A stretch of DNA of 64,000 bases from Rikenellaceae bacterium (lineage in GTDB: Bacteria > Bacteroidota > Bacteroidia > Bacteroidales > Rikenellaceae). The position numbers were made by a program, and so were the translations under genes. Location: assembly GCA_015059905.1 (NCBI GenBank), contig SUZN01000001.1:310001-374000 (forward strand), given 5' to 3'. Position 1 is the stretch's first letter. Each line of letters begins with the position of its first letter. Below the pieces are notes generated by a model that was not told the DNA's origin, did not search any database, and worked only from the letters and a program-made list of their open reading frames with translations. Shown in pieces: positions 44,748 to 52,643 of this stretch.

Positions 44748-45328
44748 TAGCGATTATAGATTATAAGATGGGCAACCTGCGCTCGGTGGAGAATGCTTTG
44801 AAGCGTTTGGGTGCGGAGTTCGTTGTGACGGCAGAAGCCGATGTGATTAAGCGTGCCGACAAGGTGTTGTTGCCAGGCGTTGGAAATGCTGCCGAGGCGA
44901 TGGAGAATTTGCGCCAGGCCAATTTGGTGGAGGTAATTCGCTCGTTGCGCCGCCCTGTGCTGGGTATCTGCGTGGGAATGCAGGTTATGTGTTGTCACTC
45001 CGAGGAGGGTGATGCCAAATGTTTGGGCATTTTCGATGCGAAGGTGCGTCGCTTTGAGCCGACCGCAGAAGAGAAGGTGCCCCATATGGGTTGGAATAGT
45101 ATAGGCAATCTTGAGTCGAAGCTGTTTAAGGGTATCAATGGTGGCGAGATGGTCTATTTCGTTCACTCCTACTATCCCGAACTATGCCCCGACACCATTG
45201 CCACTACGCGTCACGGTGTGATGTTCAGTGCAGCGCTTAAATATGAGAATTTTTATGGTACGCAGTTCCACCCCGAGAAGAGTGGCGATGTGGGCGAGCG
45301 TATCATCGCAAACTTTTTGAAGTTATGA
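44744..45328 (+). CDS. hisH: Imidazole glycerol phosphate synthase glutaminase subunit
   Basis: Class I glutamine amidotransferase that feeds ammonia to HisF. The triad is visible: nucleophile cysteine in LGICVGMQ (about 78), and His/Glu in [11 protein letters not shown] (about 175). The oxyanion strand is GVGNAAEAM (about 46). The 194-residue length is typical. It starts within the hisB stop (ATGA, 44744-44747) and ends within the hisA start (45325-45328), so translation is probably coupled along the operon. Confidence 0.95.
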   Translation: MIAIIDYKMGNLRSVENALKRLGAEFVVTAEADVIKRADKVLLPGVGNAAEAMENLRQANLVEVIRSLRRPVLGICVGMQVMCCHSEEGDAKCLGIFDAKVRRFEPTAEEKVPHMGWNSIGNLESKLFKGINGGEMVYFVHSYYPELCPDTIATTRHGVMFSAALKYENFYGTQFHPEKSGDVGERIIANFLKL

Positions 45329-46059
45329 GCCGTGTAGAGATAATCCCAGCAATAGATATCATCGAAGGTCGTTGTGTACGCCTCTCGCAGGGCGATTACG
45401 CTCAAACCAAAGTCTATGATGCCAGCCCTGTGGATATGGCGAAGCGTTATGCCGATTGTGGCGTTAAGCGCATCCATGTTGTCGATTTGGACGGTGCGAA
45501 GTCCTCTTCGCCACGCAACCTCAAGACCCTTGAGAAGATGGCTGTGGGCGCAGACGTGGAGATAGAGTGGGGTGGCGGTATCAAGAGCGAGGAGTCGCTG
45601 CGTGCGTTGTTTGATTATGGCGCGACGTATGCCATCGTGGGCAGCGTGGCGGCGCAAAATCAGATGCTCTTTGCCGAGTGGTTGGCGCGTTATGGTGGCG
45701 AGCGAATGGTGCTGGGCGCTGATGTCAGAGATGGCAAGGTGGCTGTGAATGGCTGGCAGCAGGAGGTGGAGCTCACGATTGACGACCTTGTGGGTGAGTT
45801 CCTGCCTATGGGATTGAGTCAGGTTATCTGCACCGATATTTCGCGTGATGGAATGTTGCAGGGTCCTTCATTTGAGCTATATACCCGCTTGCAGGAGCAG
45901 TATGGTGCGGTTGATTTTACTGTGTCGGGCGGTATTTCGGCGATGAAGGATATCGAGGAGTGCGACCGCCTGGGATTGCGTAAGGTTATCGTCGGTAAGG
46001 CGATATATGAGAATCGTATAACACTAAAGGATATTGAGCGATGGTTGCTAAACGAATAA
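45325..46059 (+). CDS. hisA: ProFAR isomerase HisA
   Basis: (Beta-alpha)8 barrel isomerising ProFAR to PRFAR, the fourth step. The catalytic aspartates sit in PAIDIIEGRCVRL (residue about 8) and GADVRDGKVAVNGW (about 133). Phosphate loops appear as EWGGGIKSEESLRAL (about 77) and SGGISAMKDIEE (about 197). The 244-residue length is normal. It overlaps hisH by 4 bp and hisF by 19 bp. Confidence 0.95.
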   Translation: MSRVEIIPAIDIIEGRCVRLSQGDYAQTKVYDASPVDMAKRYADCGVKRIHVVDLDGAKSSSPRNLKTLEKMAVGADVEIEWGGGIKSEESLRALFDYGATYAIVGSVAAQNQMLFAEWLARYGGERMVLGADVRDGKVAVNGWQQEVELTIDDLVGEFLPMGLSQVICTDISRDGMLQGPSFELYTRLQEQYGAVDFTVSGGISAMKDIEECDRLGLRKVIVGKAIYENRITLKDIERWLLNE

Positions 46060-46796
46060 TACCCTGTCTCGATGTGAAAGATGGGCGCACGGTAAAGGGC
46101 GTTAACTTTGTCGATTTGCGTGATGTGGGCGATGCTGTTGCGTTGGGACAATATTACGCGCGTTGTGGTGCAGATGAGTTGGTATATCTTGATATAAGCG
46201 CATCGAAAGAGGGTAGAGCAACATTTACCCAACTTGTGGAGCGCATTTCGGACGGAATAAACATTCCATTTACCGTTGGAGGAGGTATCTCTTCGCTGGA
46301 GGATGCGGCTCGCCTGTTGGATGCAGGAGCTGATAAGATTTCGATAAATAGTGCCGCCATAGCCAATCCTTCGCTTATTGACCAGATAGCATCGCGCTAT
46401 GGTAGCCAGTTTGTTGTTGTGGCGATAGATGCGAGGTGCGGTGACGATGGCGTGTGGCGAGTGACTACTCACGGCGGCAGCCGTCAGAGTGACAAGGAAC
46501 TATTCTCGTGGGCGAGCGAGGCGGAGCAACGTGGTGCTGGCGAGATACTTTTTACCTCGATGAACCACGATGGCACACGTCAGGGTTATCCTTGTGAAAC
46601 ATTTGCCCGTATGTCGCAGGAGTTATCCATCCCAATCATCGCTTCGGGCGGTGCGGGCTCGGTTAAGGATATTGCCGAGGTGCTGACCGAGGGACGCGCC
46701 GATGCAGCCCTGGCGGCAAGTATCTTCCATTTTGGCGAGATTACGGTGGGTGAACTAAAGAGTGAATTGAAAAAAATGAATATATGTGTAAGATGA
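46041..46796 (+). CDS. hisF: Imidazole glycerol phosphate synthase cyclase subunit
   Basis: (Beta-alpha)8 barrel that uses ammonia from HisH to form imidazole glycerol phosphate and AICAR. Signature residues: IIPCLDVKDGRTVKG (about 6-20, catalytic Asp), TVGGGISSLEDAARLL (about 78), VVAIDARCGDDG (about 126, second catalytic Asp) and ASGGAGSVKDIAEVL (about 198). The 251-residue length is normal. Its first codons overlap hisA by 19 bp and its stop overlaps the likely hisIE start (ATGA, 46793-46796). Confidence 0.96.
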   Translation: MVAKRIIPCLDVKDGRTVKGVNFVDLRDVGDAVALGQYYARCGADELVYLDISASKEGRATFTQLVERISDGINIPFTVGGGISSLEDAARLLDAGADKISINSAAIANPSLIDQIASRYGSQFVVVAIDARCGDDGVWRVTTHGGSRQSDKELFSWASEAEQRGAGEILFTSMNHDGTRQGYPCETFARMSQELSIPIIASGGAGSVKDIAEVLTEGRADAALAASIFHFGEITVGELKSELKKMNICVR

Positions 46797-47395
46797 TACC
46801 ATTTGATGAACTGAATTTGGAGAAGTGTGTCGATGGTCTGTTGCCCGTTGTGGTGCAGGATGCTGCGACACTTAAGGTGCTGATGCTCGGCTATATGAAC
46901 CGCGAAGCGTATGAAAAGACTCTGGCGGAGGGGCGTGTAACCTTTTATTCTCGCTCAAGACAAAGCCTGTGGACGAAGGGTGAGACAAGTGGGCACTACC
47001 TTATGGTGGAGTCGATGTATGTCGATTGCGACAAGGATACGCTGCTTGTGAAGGCAACCCCAATCGGTCCAACCTGCCACCGAGGTACAACGAGCTGCTT
47101 CGATACGCCCGATAGCGAAGGCTTTATCCGTAAGCTTCAGACCGTAATCCAGCAACGTCACCGCGATATGCCCGAAGGTTCATATACGACAAAGCTATTC
47201 ATTAAGGGAGTGAAGAAAATTGCCCAAAAGGTGGGCGAAGAGGCTGTTGAGAGTGTCGTTGAGGCCGTTGATGGCAACCGCGACAGGTTTATCTATGAGG
47301 CGTCGGATATGGTCTATCATCTGCTGGTGCTACTTGAACAGATGGGTTGCTCGATAGAGGATCTGGAACGCGAGCTGGAGCTACGACACAAGTAA
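46793..47395 (+). CDS. hisI: Bifunctional phosphoribosyl-AMP cyclohydrolase / phosphoribosyl-ATP pyrophosphatase
   Basis: HisIE fusion carrying out steps two and three. The N-terminal cyclohydrolase (about 1-110) has the substrate motif SLWTKGETSGHYL (about 58) and metal ligands VDCDKDTLLVKA and GPTCHRGTTSCF (about 90-101). The C-terminal MazG-like pyrophosphohydrolase (about 115-200) has EGSYTTKLF, KVGEEAVE and EASDMVYHLLVLLEQMG. ATG 46793 is preferred because it forms ATGA with the hisF stop; ATG 46784 is in frame and possible. It is last in the operon; no clear intrinsic terminator follows before the tRNA-Ser promoter. Confidence 0.94.
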   Translation: MIPFDELNLEKCVDGLLPVVVQDAATLKVLMLGYMNREAYEKTLAEGRVTFYSRSRQSLWTKGETSGHYLMVESMYVDCDKDTLLVKATPIGPTCHRGTTSCFDTPDSEGFIRKLQTVIQQRHRDMPEGSYTTKLFIKGVKKIAQKVGEEAVESVVEAVDGNRDRFIYEASDMVYHLLVLLEQMGCSIEDLERELELRHK

Positions 47396-47441
47396 AAGCG
47401 TGGGGTAAAACTCAAAAATTGATAAAATTTGTAGGTATTAT

Positions 47442-47472
47442 TTTGTACTATCAAATATTTTGCCTACATTTG
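47442..47472 (+). promoter_or_regulatory. Promoter for tRNA-Ser
   Basis: TTTG (47442-47445), 19 bp, TACATTTG (47465-47472), 26 bp before the tRNA 5' end. Full consensus match. Confidence 0.8.
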
Positions 47473-47498
47473 CACCACTCTTTTAGGGGGATCGGTCA

Positions 47499-47586
47499 GG
47501 AAGGATGGGTGAGTGGCTGAAACCACCAGTTTGCTAAACTGACGTACTCGATTAGGGTACCGGGGGTTCGAATCCCCCTCCTTCCG
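47499..47586 (+). tRNA. tRNA-Ser(GCU)
   Basis: 88-nt cloverleaf without encoded CCA. The acceptor is GGAAGGA/TCCTTCC with discriminator G. The anticodon loop TTGCTAA gives anticodon GCU. The long variable arm and T-arm GGGGG-TTCGAAT-CCCCC are those of a class II serine tRNA. It has its own promoter and a terminator at 47608-47639. Confidence 0.96.
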
Positions 47587-47607
47587 CAAAAGATTATTAT
47601 GAGCAAG

Positions 47608-47639
47608 AAGGTGTCGAGCAATCGACACCTTTTGTTTTT
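47608..47639 (+). terminator. Rho-independent terminator after tRNA-Ser
   Basis: AAGGTGTCGA (47608-47617), GCAA loop, TCGACACCTT (47622-47631), then TTGTTTTT. Ten perfect base pairs. Confidence 0.92.
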
Positions 47640-47701
47640 GAATGTTGCGCTGCAACCTTGACTTATTGGACTTATTAGGGCTTATTAGTCAAAATAGTCC
47701 A

Positions 47702-47752
47702 TAAAAACGAAAAGAGAGATTGGAATTCCAATCTCTCTTTCGCTATTTTTTT
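47702..47752. terminator. Bidirectional palindromic terminator next to a tRNA 3' fragment
   Basis: A perfect 30-bp palindrome (47711-47740, centred on GGAATTCC) has a T-rich stretch on both sides: CTATTTTTTT on the plus strand, and TCGTTTTTAT on the minus strand. On the minus strand it directly follows the tRNA-like fragment at 47753-47769, as a terminator would follow a tRNA gene. Confidence 0.75.
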
Positions 47753-47769
47753 GTGGGGAGGATTCGAAC
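47753..47769 (-). pseudogene. tRNA 3'-end fragment (T-loop plus acceptor strand)
   Basis: Read on the minus strand, GTTCGAATCCTCCCCAC carries the invariant T-loop TTCGAAT and a following pyrimidine-rich strand, like the last 17 nt of a tRNA. The sequence 5' of it does not complete a cloverleaf: the T-stem bases before the loop do not pair. A terminator lies immediately downstream, as after a true tRNA. Confidence 0.55.
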
Positions 47770-47807
47770 GACATTTGACGAAGCGTGGATGCCTTGCAAG
47801 CGAAACG

Positions 47808-47836
47808 AATAAAAATCTTTATATTCCCGCAACCGC
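47808..47836 (-). repeat. 29-bp motif shared with 54744-54771, copy 1
   Basis: AATAAAAATCT-TTATATTCC-CGCAACCGC on the plus strand (47808-47836) matches 54744-54771 at about 25 of 29 positions. Both copies lie upstream (minus-strand sense) of a tRNA 3'-end fragment followed by a terminator hairpin. Gene-free sequence surrounds each. Confidence 0.65.
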
Positions 47837-47880
47837 TACTCTATAATCCAATCCATCTCGCCATAACAGTGCTATTGTCT

Positions 47881-47911
47881 AAAACGAAAAAAGCATCCTT
47901 TTCGGATGCTT
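47881..47911 (-). terminator. Rho-independent terminator of the tRNA-Asn/tRNA-Val unit
   Basis: Minus strand: AAGCATCC, GAAA-containing loop, GGATGCTT, then TTTTCGTTTT. Confidence 0.85.
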
Positions 47912-47918
47912 TTCGTTG

Positions 47919-47993
47919 TGGGAGTTGACGGATTCGAACCGCCGACCCTCTGCTTGTAAGGCAGATGCTCTGAACCAGCTGAGCTAAACTCCC
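47919..47993 (-). tRNA. tRNA-Val(UAC)
   Basis: 75-nt cloverleaf on the minus strand. The acceptor is GGGAGTT/AACTCCC with discriminator A. The anticodon stem-loop CTGCC-TTACAAG-GCAG gives anticodon UAC, and the T-arm is GGCGG-TTCGAAT-CCGTC. No CCA is encoded. It is separated from tRNA-Asn by 4 bp and transcribed after it. Confidence 0.96.
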
Positions 47994-47997
47994 GATG

Positions 47998-48071
47998 CGC
48001 CTGAACAAGGACTTGAACCTAGGACCCCATGATTAACAGTCATGTGCTCTAACCAACTGAGCTATTCAGGC
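47998..48071 (-). tRNA. tRNA-Asn(GUU)
   Basis: 74-nt cloverleaf on the minus strand. The acceptor is GCCTGAA/TTCAGGC with discriminator G. The anticodon loop in ATGAC-TGTTAAT-CATGG gives GUU. The D-arm is standard. No CCA is encoded. It is the first gene of a two-tRNA transcript. Confidence 0.95.
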
Positions 48072-48108
48072 ATTATTTTCAGAACGTTTATCTTTCGTTT
48101 TGCGAGTG

Positions 48109-48139
48109 CAAATATAAAGCAGATTTTTTTACTGTGCAA
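48109..48139 (-). promoter_or_regulatory. Promoter for tRNA-Asn/tRNA-Val
   Basis: Minus strand: TTG (48139-48137), 20 bp, TATATTTG (48116-48109), 37 bp before the tRNA-Asn 5' end. It is back to back with the promoter at 48157-48186. Confidence 0.75.
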
Positions 48140-48156
48140 GAAAAATTGAAAAAAAA

Positions 48157-48186
48157 TTGAAAAAAAATTAAAAAAACATAACTTTG
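48157..48186 (+). promoter_or_regulatory. Promoter of the DUF1573 gene, probably giving a leaderless mRNA
   Basis: TTG (48157-48159), 19 bp, TAACTTTG (48179-48186). The ATG at 48195 is only 8 bp after the -7 element, where transcription normally begins. Confidence 0.7.
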
Positions 48187-48194
48187 TACCCGAA

Positions 48195-49328
48195 ATGAAG
48201 CATTTACCTTATTATATAATGGTCGTAGCGCTCCTTGTGATTGGTGGCGCACAGTGTTTGCAGGCGCAGGAGGTTGTGTCGCAAACCAATTTTGTCGAGC
48301 AGCAGGAGTCTGCATCGATCAAGTTTGATACTCAAAATTGGAATTTTGGTGATGTGGAGGAGAGTGGCGGTAATGTCACGCATATCTTTACCTTCACCAA
48401 CATCTCGCAACGCCCTGTTGTCGTGTTGGACGTCTCGGCAAGTTGTGGTTGTACTTCGCCTTCATTTTCGCGCAAGCCTGTGATGCCAGGCGCGAAGGGT
48501 GAAATTTCGGTAGTGTTCGACCCTATCAACCGCCCAGGTAAGTTCTCAAAGGGTGTCTCTGTGCGATTGTCATCTAATGAGCGCGTGTCACTCAATATCG
48601 AGGGTAATGTAATACCCCGTGAGCGCAGTGTTGATGAGCTATATCCCTTCGAGGTGGGGGCTGGTTTGCGTCTTGACTCTAATTTCCACGCCTTCTCTTA
48701 TCTTGGTCGTGGCGATGAGGCGAAGGCTACCATTGTCATCTACAACACCTCCGATAAGGATGCGAGCATTGAGTTGCGCCCGACAAAGAGCAGCGGACTA
48801 TTGCGTGTGGAGGCTCCACAGAGGGTTAAGGCTCAAGCACTTGATAAGATTACTTTGACCTATAAGGTTGAGGAGGGTAGTGACCGTTATGGAATGTTGG
48901 ACGATGTCTTTGCGGTGGTTGTAAATGGCAAAGAATCAAGGACTTTAATCTCTACGCACGCTATTGCGGTGGATAAATTCCTGCCCATTGTTGATGATAT
49001 GATAGCGCCAAGTTGCGAGTTATCAAAAAATTTCATTAAATTTGGCGAGTTAAAACACGGGTCACGCATCGAGGATAGCTCTGTTGAGCTTGTAAACGAT
49101 GGTGAAGTGGAGCTTGTGGTACGTGCTGTGGAGTGGAAATCGTCGGCGCTCACATGTTCGCTCAAGGCGGGTGATAAGCTCAAGGCGGGTGAAAAACGCA
49201 AGATAAGATTTGCCTACGACAGTTCGACAAGCGACTATGGCGTGTGGGTCGATAGGGTGAGTATCATCACCAACGATCCCGAGCGACCAATGCTCACGTT
49301 GCGTATTACAGCTATTGTTGAGCAGTAG
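48195..49328 (+). CDS. Exported DUF1573 (Hydin/ASPM-like Ig) protein
   Basis: 377 residues. A signal peptide (1-25, ending LQAQ) is followed by a DUF1573 domain (about 35-130): FDTQNWNFGDVEESGGNVTHIFTF in part, then SASCGCTSPSFSRKPVMPG, with the typical CGC motif near residue 83. A second Ig-like domain of the same kind lies towards the C terminus (about 275-375, IKFGELKHGSRIEDSSVELVN in part). Such proteins are abundant in the Bacteroidota periplasm or surface; function unknown. Its promoter is so close that the mRNA may be leaderless. Confidence 0.8.
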   Translation: MKHLPYYIMVVALLVIGGAQCLQAQEVVSQTNFVEQQESASIKFDTQNWNFGDVEESGGNVTHIFTFTNISQRPVVVLDVSASCGCTSPSFSRKPVMPGAKGEISVVFDPINRPGKFSKGVSVRLSSNERVSLNIEGNVIPRERSVDELYPFEVGAGLRLDSNFHAFSYLGRGDEAKATIVIYNTSDKDASIELRPTKSSGLLRVEAPQRVKAQALDKITLTYKVEEGSDRYGMLDDVFAVVVNGKESRTLISTHAIAVDKFLPIVDDMIAPSCELSKNFIKFGELKHGSRIEDSSVELVNDGEVELVVRAVEWKSSALTCSLKAGDKLKAGEKRKIRFAYDSSTSDYGVWVDRVSIITNDPERPMLTLRITAIVEQ

Positions 49329-49425
49329 CAGTAGGTGGCTGCGGACGAGCGAGTTTTTGTCGCTGCGGTCAATTATCCAGCATACCGCAATAAATGAAGG
49401 AAAGTTAGTTAGGAACAGATAAACT

Positions 49426-50286
49426 ATGTTTAAGATTGTAGAAAAGAGCCTTCTCGCAGAGAATATCTATAAGCTGCGAATCGAGGCACCACGTGTGGCG
49501 CATAGTGCGCTGCCTGGTCAGTTTGTTATCGTCCGCGTGGACGAGCAGGGAGAGCGAGTGCCGCTCACTATCGCCGATTTTGATAAGGAGGATGGCACGG
49601 TTACCATAGTTATTCAAACAATTGGAGCATCAACCAAGAAGTTGTGTGTCCTGAATGAGGGCGACTCTATTGCCGACTTTGCAGGTCCGTTAGGCAATCC
49701 CTCGGAGTTTGTGCATATGTCAGCAGAGGAGCTGGCTTCACGCCGTTACCTCTTTGTTGCGGGTGGCGTAGGTACTGCTCCTGTCTATCCACAGGTTAAG
49801 TGGCTTCACGAGCACGGCGTTAAGGCTGATGTTATCATTGGCGCAAAGACTGCTTCGATGCTTATCTATACCGATGAGATGGCGAAGGTTGCCGACAACC
49901 TCTATATAGCCACCGATGATGGCTCATACGGCTTCAAGGGTATGGTGACAGCCAAGATAAAGGACCTTATTGACAACGAGGGCAAGCACTACGATGAGTG
50001 TGTTGCTATCGGACCTATGATTATGATGAAGTTCGTTACGCTCACCACGCGCGAGTATGAGTTGCCAACCACTGTGTCACTCAACGCCCTGATGGTTGAT
50101 GGTACGGGTATGTGCGGTGCTTGTCGAGTGAGTGTGGGTGGTAAGATATATTTCACTTGTGTCGATGGTCCAGAGTTTGATGGTCATCAGGTCAATTTTG
50201 ATGAGGCTATGCGTCGTCAGGCGATGTATCGCTCACAGGAGACGCAGGCAAATGAGAAGCATAACCACAAATGTAATTGTTTTTAG
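49426..50286 (+). CDS. NfnA/SudB-like FAD/NAD-binding oxidoreductase subunit
   Basis: 286-residue ferredoxin-NADP reductase-type flavoprotein. The FAD motif is RVPLTIADF (about 45-53), the NAD-binding region reads FVAGGVGTAPVYPQVKWL (about 110), and a [2Fe-2S] cysteine set occurs near the C terminus (GMCGACRVSVGG, then FTCVDG, about 225-245). The tail ends HKCNCF, an extra CxC. With the GltD-like partner encoded 2 bp downstream it probably forms an NADH-dependent ferredoxin:NADP oxidoreductase (NfnAB type). Sulfide dehydrogenase or a glutamate synthase partner are the alternatives. Confidence 0.82.
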   Translation: MFKIVEKSLLAENIYKLRIEAPRVAHSALPGQFVIVRVDEQGERVPLTIADFDKEDGTVTIVIQTIGASTKKLCVLNEGDSIADFAGPLGNPSEFVHMSAEELASRRYLFVAGGVGTAPVYPQVKWLHEHGVKADVIIGAKTASMLIYTDEMAKVADNLYIATDDGSYGFKGMVTAKIKDLIDNEGKHYDECVAIGPMIMMKFVTLTTREYELPTTVSLNALMVDGTGMCGACRVSVGGKIYFTCVDGPEFDGHQVNFDEAMRRQAMYRSQETQANEKHNHKCNCF

Positions 50287-50288
50287 CT

Positions 50289-51674
50289 ATGGCAAATAAG
50301 ATTCCACGAGTTGCTGTGCGTGAACAGGATGCACAGGTGCGTGCCACCAATTTTGAGGAGGTGTGCTATGGTTATAACCTTGAGGAGGCGCAGCTGGAGG
50401 CGTCGCGTTGTTTGAATTGTAAGAATCCACGTTGCGTTGCGGCGTGTCCCGTAAATATCAATATCCCCGCCTTTATCCACCACTTGGTTGAGGGCAATTT
50501 GCGTGCTGCTTCGGATGTTATTCTAGAGGATAGCTCGTTGCCAAGCATCTGCGGACGTGTATGTCCACAGGAGACACAGTGCGAGGGCTCTTGTATCTTG
50601 GGTATCAAGGGCGAGGCTGTCGCTATTGGTAAGTTGGAGCGTTTTGTTGGAGATTGGTGCCTGGATAACGATGCCGAGAGCGTAGCCAAGGCTACGGCAA
50701 ATGGTCACAAGGTTGCCGTTATCGGTAGCGGTCCATCGGGTTTGGCTTGTGCCAGCGATTTGGCGAAGATGGGTTACGATGTGACTGTCTTTGAGGCTCT
50801 GCATAAGTTGGGTGGTGTGCTGGTATATGGTATTCCAGAGTTCCGTTTGCCCAAGGAGAAGATTGTTGCGCGCGAGATTGACACCCTGCGTAAGTTGGGC
50901 GTTAAGTTTGAGACAGATGTTGTGGTGGGTCGTACAATTACCATCGACTCGCTGATGGATGACGAGGGCTTTGAAGCGGTCTTTATTGGCTCGGGCGCAG
51001 GTCTGCCACGTTTTATGGGTATCGAGGGCGAGAACCTCAATGGCGTTGTCTCGGCAAATGAGTTCCTTACTCGCGCCAATTTGATGCGAGCTTATGACGA
51101 GGAGTATGACACTCCAATCTATGTTGGCAAGCGTGTTGTTGTCGTTGGTGGCGGTAATGTGGCAATGGATGCTGTGCGTACAGCGAAGCGTCTGGGCGCA
51201 GAGGCAACGATTGTCTATCGTCGTTCGGAGGCGGAGCTTCCTGCACGTCGCGAGGAGGTGCACCACGCCAAGGAGGAGGGTATCGAGTTTAGGATGCTCA
51301 CCAATCCTACGCGTGTATTGGGCAGCGATAACGGCTGGGTTACAGGTCTTAACTGCGTTGAGATGGAGTTGGGCGAGCCAGACGAGAGTGGTCGCCGTTC
51401 TCCTGTTGAGAAGCCAGGCTCTGACTTTACTATCGAGTGCGATGTTGTCATTATGGCGCTCGGAACTTCGCCAAACCCACTGCTCAAGCAGACAACCAAG
51501 GGTTTGGAGACCAATCGTCGCGGCTGTATCGTCGCTTCGGAGGAGGGCGCAACCTCACGCGAGGGCGTATATGCGGGTGGTGATGCCGTTACAGGCGCAG
51601 CTACCGTTATCCTCGCTATGGGCGCAGGTCGTAAGGCAGCGAAGGCTATTGACGAGTATATTAAGAGCAAGTAA
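50289..51674 (+). CDS. NfnB/GltD-like NADPH oxidoreductase subunit
   Basis: 461 residues. N-terminal [4Fe-4S] ligands CLNCKNPRCVAACPVN (about 38-53) and CGRVCPQETQCEGSC (about 88-102) precede an FAD site (VIGSGPSGLACASDLAKMG, about 145) and an NADPH site (VVVVGGGNVAMDAVRTAKRLG in part, about 282). This is the layout of GltD and of NfnB. ATG 50289 is preferred over an in-frame TTG at 50277. No GltB large subunit is adjacent, whereas an NfnA-like gene is, so an electron-bifurcating transhydrogenase is the better reading. A terminator follows. Confidence 0.85.
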   Translation: MANKIPRVAVREQDAQVRATNFEEVCYGYNLEEAQLEASRCLNCKNPRCVAACPVNINIPAFIHHLVEGNLRAASDVILEDSSLPSICGRVCPQETQCEGSCILGIKGEAVAIGKLERFVGDWCLDNDAESVAKATANGHKVAVIGSGPSGLACASDLAKMGYDVTVFEALHKLGGVLVYGIPEFRLPKEKIVAREIDTLRKLGVKFETDVVVGRTITIDSLMDDEGFEAVFIGSGAGLPRFMGIEGENLNGVVSANEFLTRANLMRAYDEEYDTPIYVGKRVVVVGGGNVAMDAVRTAKRLGAEATIVYRRSEAELPARREEVHHAKEEGIEFRMLTNPTRVLGSDNGWVTGLNCVEMELGEPDESGRRSPVEKPGSDFTIECDVVIMALGTSPNPLLKQTTKGLETNRRGCIVASEEGATSREGVYAGGDAVTGAATVILAMGAGRKAAKAIDEYIKSK

Positions 51675-51697
51675 AAGCGTGATATAACAGATAGTGA

Positions 51698-51727
51698 GGG
51701 ATGTCGCAAAAGCGATGTCCCTTTTTT
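51698..51727 (+). terminator. Rho-independent terminator after the nfnAB-like pair
   Basis: GGGATGTCGC (51698-51707) and GCGATGTCCC (51712-51721) pair with two central G-U pairs around an AAAA loop, followed by TTTTTT. Confidence 0.85.
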
Positions 51728-51729
51728 AT

Positions 51730-51760
51730 TTTGTAGTTTGAAATACAATTCGTATATTTG
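51730..51760 (+). promoter_or_regulatory. Promoter for the HAD phosphatase gene
   Basis: TTTG (51730-51733), 19 bp, TATATTTG (51753-51760), 27 bp before the ATG. It starts 2 bp beyond the preceding terminator. Confidence 0.78.
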
Positions 51761-51787
51761 TTAAATACAAATTTAATAGCTGAAAAT

Positions 51788-52624
51788 ATGGAACGTACCG
51801 TAGCTTTGATATACGATTTCGATGGCACGCTTTCGCCAGGCAATATGCAGGAGTATGACTTCATTCCTGCTGTGGGTAAGAGTAATAAGGAGTTTTGGAA
51901 TGATGCCAACGTGCTTGCCGAGACGCAGGATGCCGACCCTGTGCTGACCTATATGGCGCGTATGATTCAGGAGGCGCAGAGCAAAGGCTTGTCGCTTCGC
52001 CGCGAGGCTTTTCAGGAGTCGGGTCGCCACATTGTCTATTACGATGGTGTTGAGGGGTGGTTTCCCCGTATGAATGCCTATGCCGCCGAGCGTGGTATTC
52101 GCCTTCTTCACTATATCAACTCTTCGGGAATGAAGGAGATTATTGAGGGCACATCCATCGCCCACGAGTTCAAGCGTATCTACGCCTGCTCGTTCCTCTA
52201 TAATGTCGATGGTATCGCCTATTGGCCTGCTGTGGCGGTCAATTACACCAATAAGACACAGTTCATCTTCAAGATTAACAAAGGCGTTGAGCCTGTCTAT
52301 GATACCTTCCGCGTAAACCAGTATATGGAGGAGAATCAGCGTCCCGTACCTTTCAAGCGTATGATTTACGTTGGCGACGGAACGACCGACATTCCTTGTA
52401 TGCGCCTTGTGAAGAACTACGGTGGTCACTCTATCGCAGTCTATAACCCCGAGAACAAGAGCAAGCGCCGCGAGATGAACACCCTCATCCGTGATAATCG
52501 TGTCAATTACGTCTGCCCAGCCGACTACACTGTAGGCTCCGAGATGGATGTGCTGGTAAAGACCATCATCGATAAGATTGCTGCCGACCTGCGTCTGGAG
52601 CAGATGGAGACCCCAAAATTGTAA
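51788..52624 (+). CDS. HAD-superfamily phosphatase
   Basis: 278 residues. HAD motif I is YDFDGTLSPGN (about 8-18), with both aspartates. A helical cap lies between about 30 and 110 (EFWNDANVLAETQDADPVLTY in part). Motif II is in HYINSSGMKEIIEG, and motif IV is YVGDGTTDIPCM (about 197-208). The substrate is unknown; the family includes phosphoserine-phosphatase-like enzymes. ATG 51788 is chosen since the longer frame from 51758 would start inside the -7 element. Confidence 0.82.
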   Translation: MERTVALIYDFDGTLSPGNMQEYDFIPAVGKSNKEFWNDANVLAETQDADPVLTYMARMIQEAQSKGLSLRREAFQESGRHIVYYDGVEGWFPRMNAYAAERGIRLLHYINSSGMKEIIEGTSIAHEFKRIYACSFLYNVDGIAYWPAVAVNYTNKTQFIFKINKGVEPVYDTFRVNQYMEENQRPVPFKRMIYVGDGTTDIPCMRLVKNYGGHSIAVYNPENKSKRREMNTLIRDNRVNYVCPADYTVGSEMDVLVKTIIDKIAADLRLEQMETPKL

Positions 52625-52643
52625 TCCATAAAACAATAGAACA

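Noticed and set aside
47711..47740. 30-bp palindrome as an insertion-sequence end or recombination site
   Set aside because: T-rich flanks on both sides and the position after a tRNA 3' end make a terminator the simpler reading.
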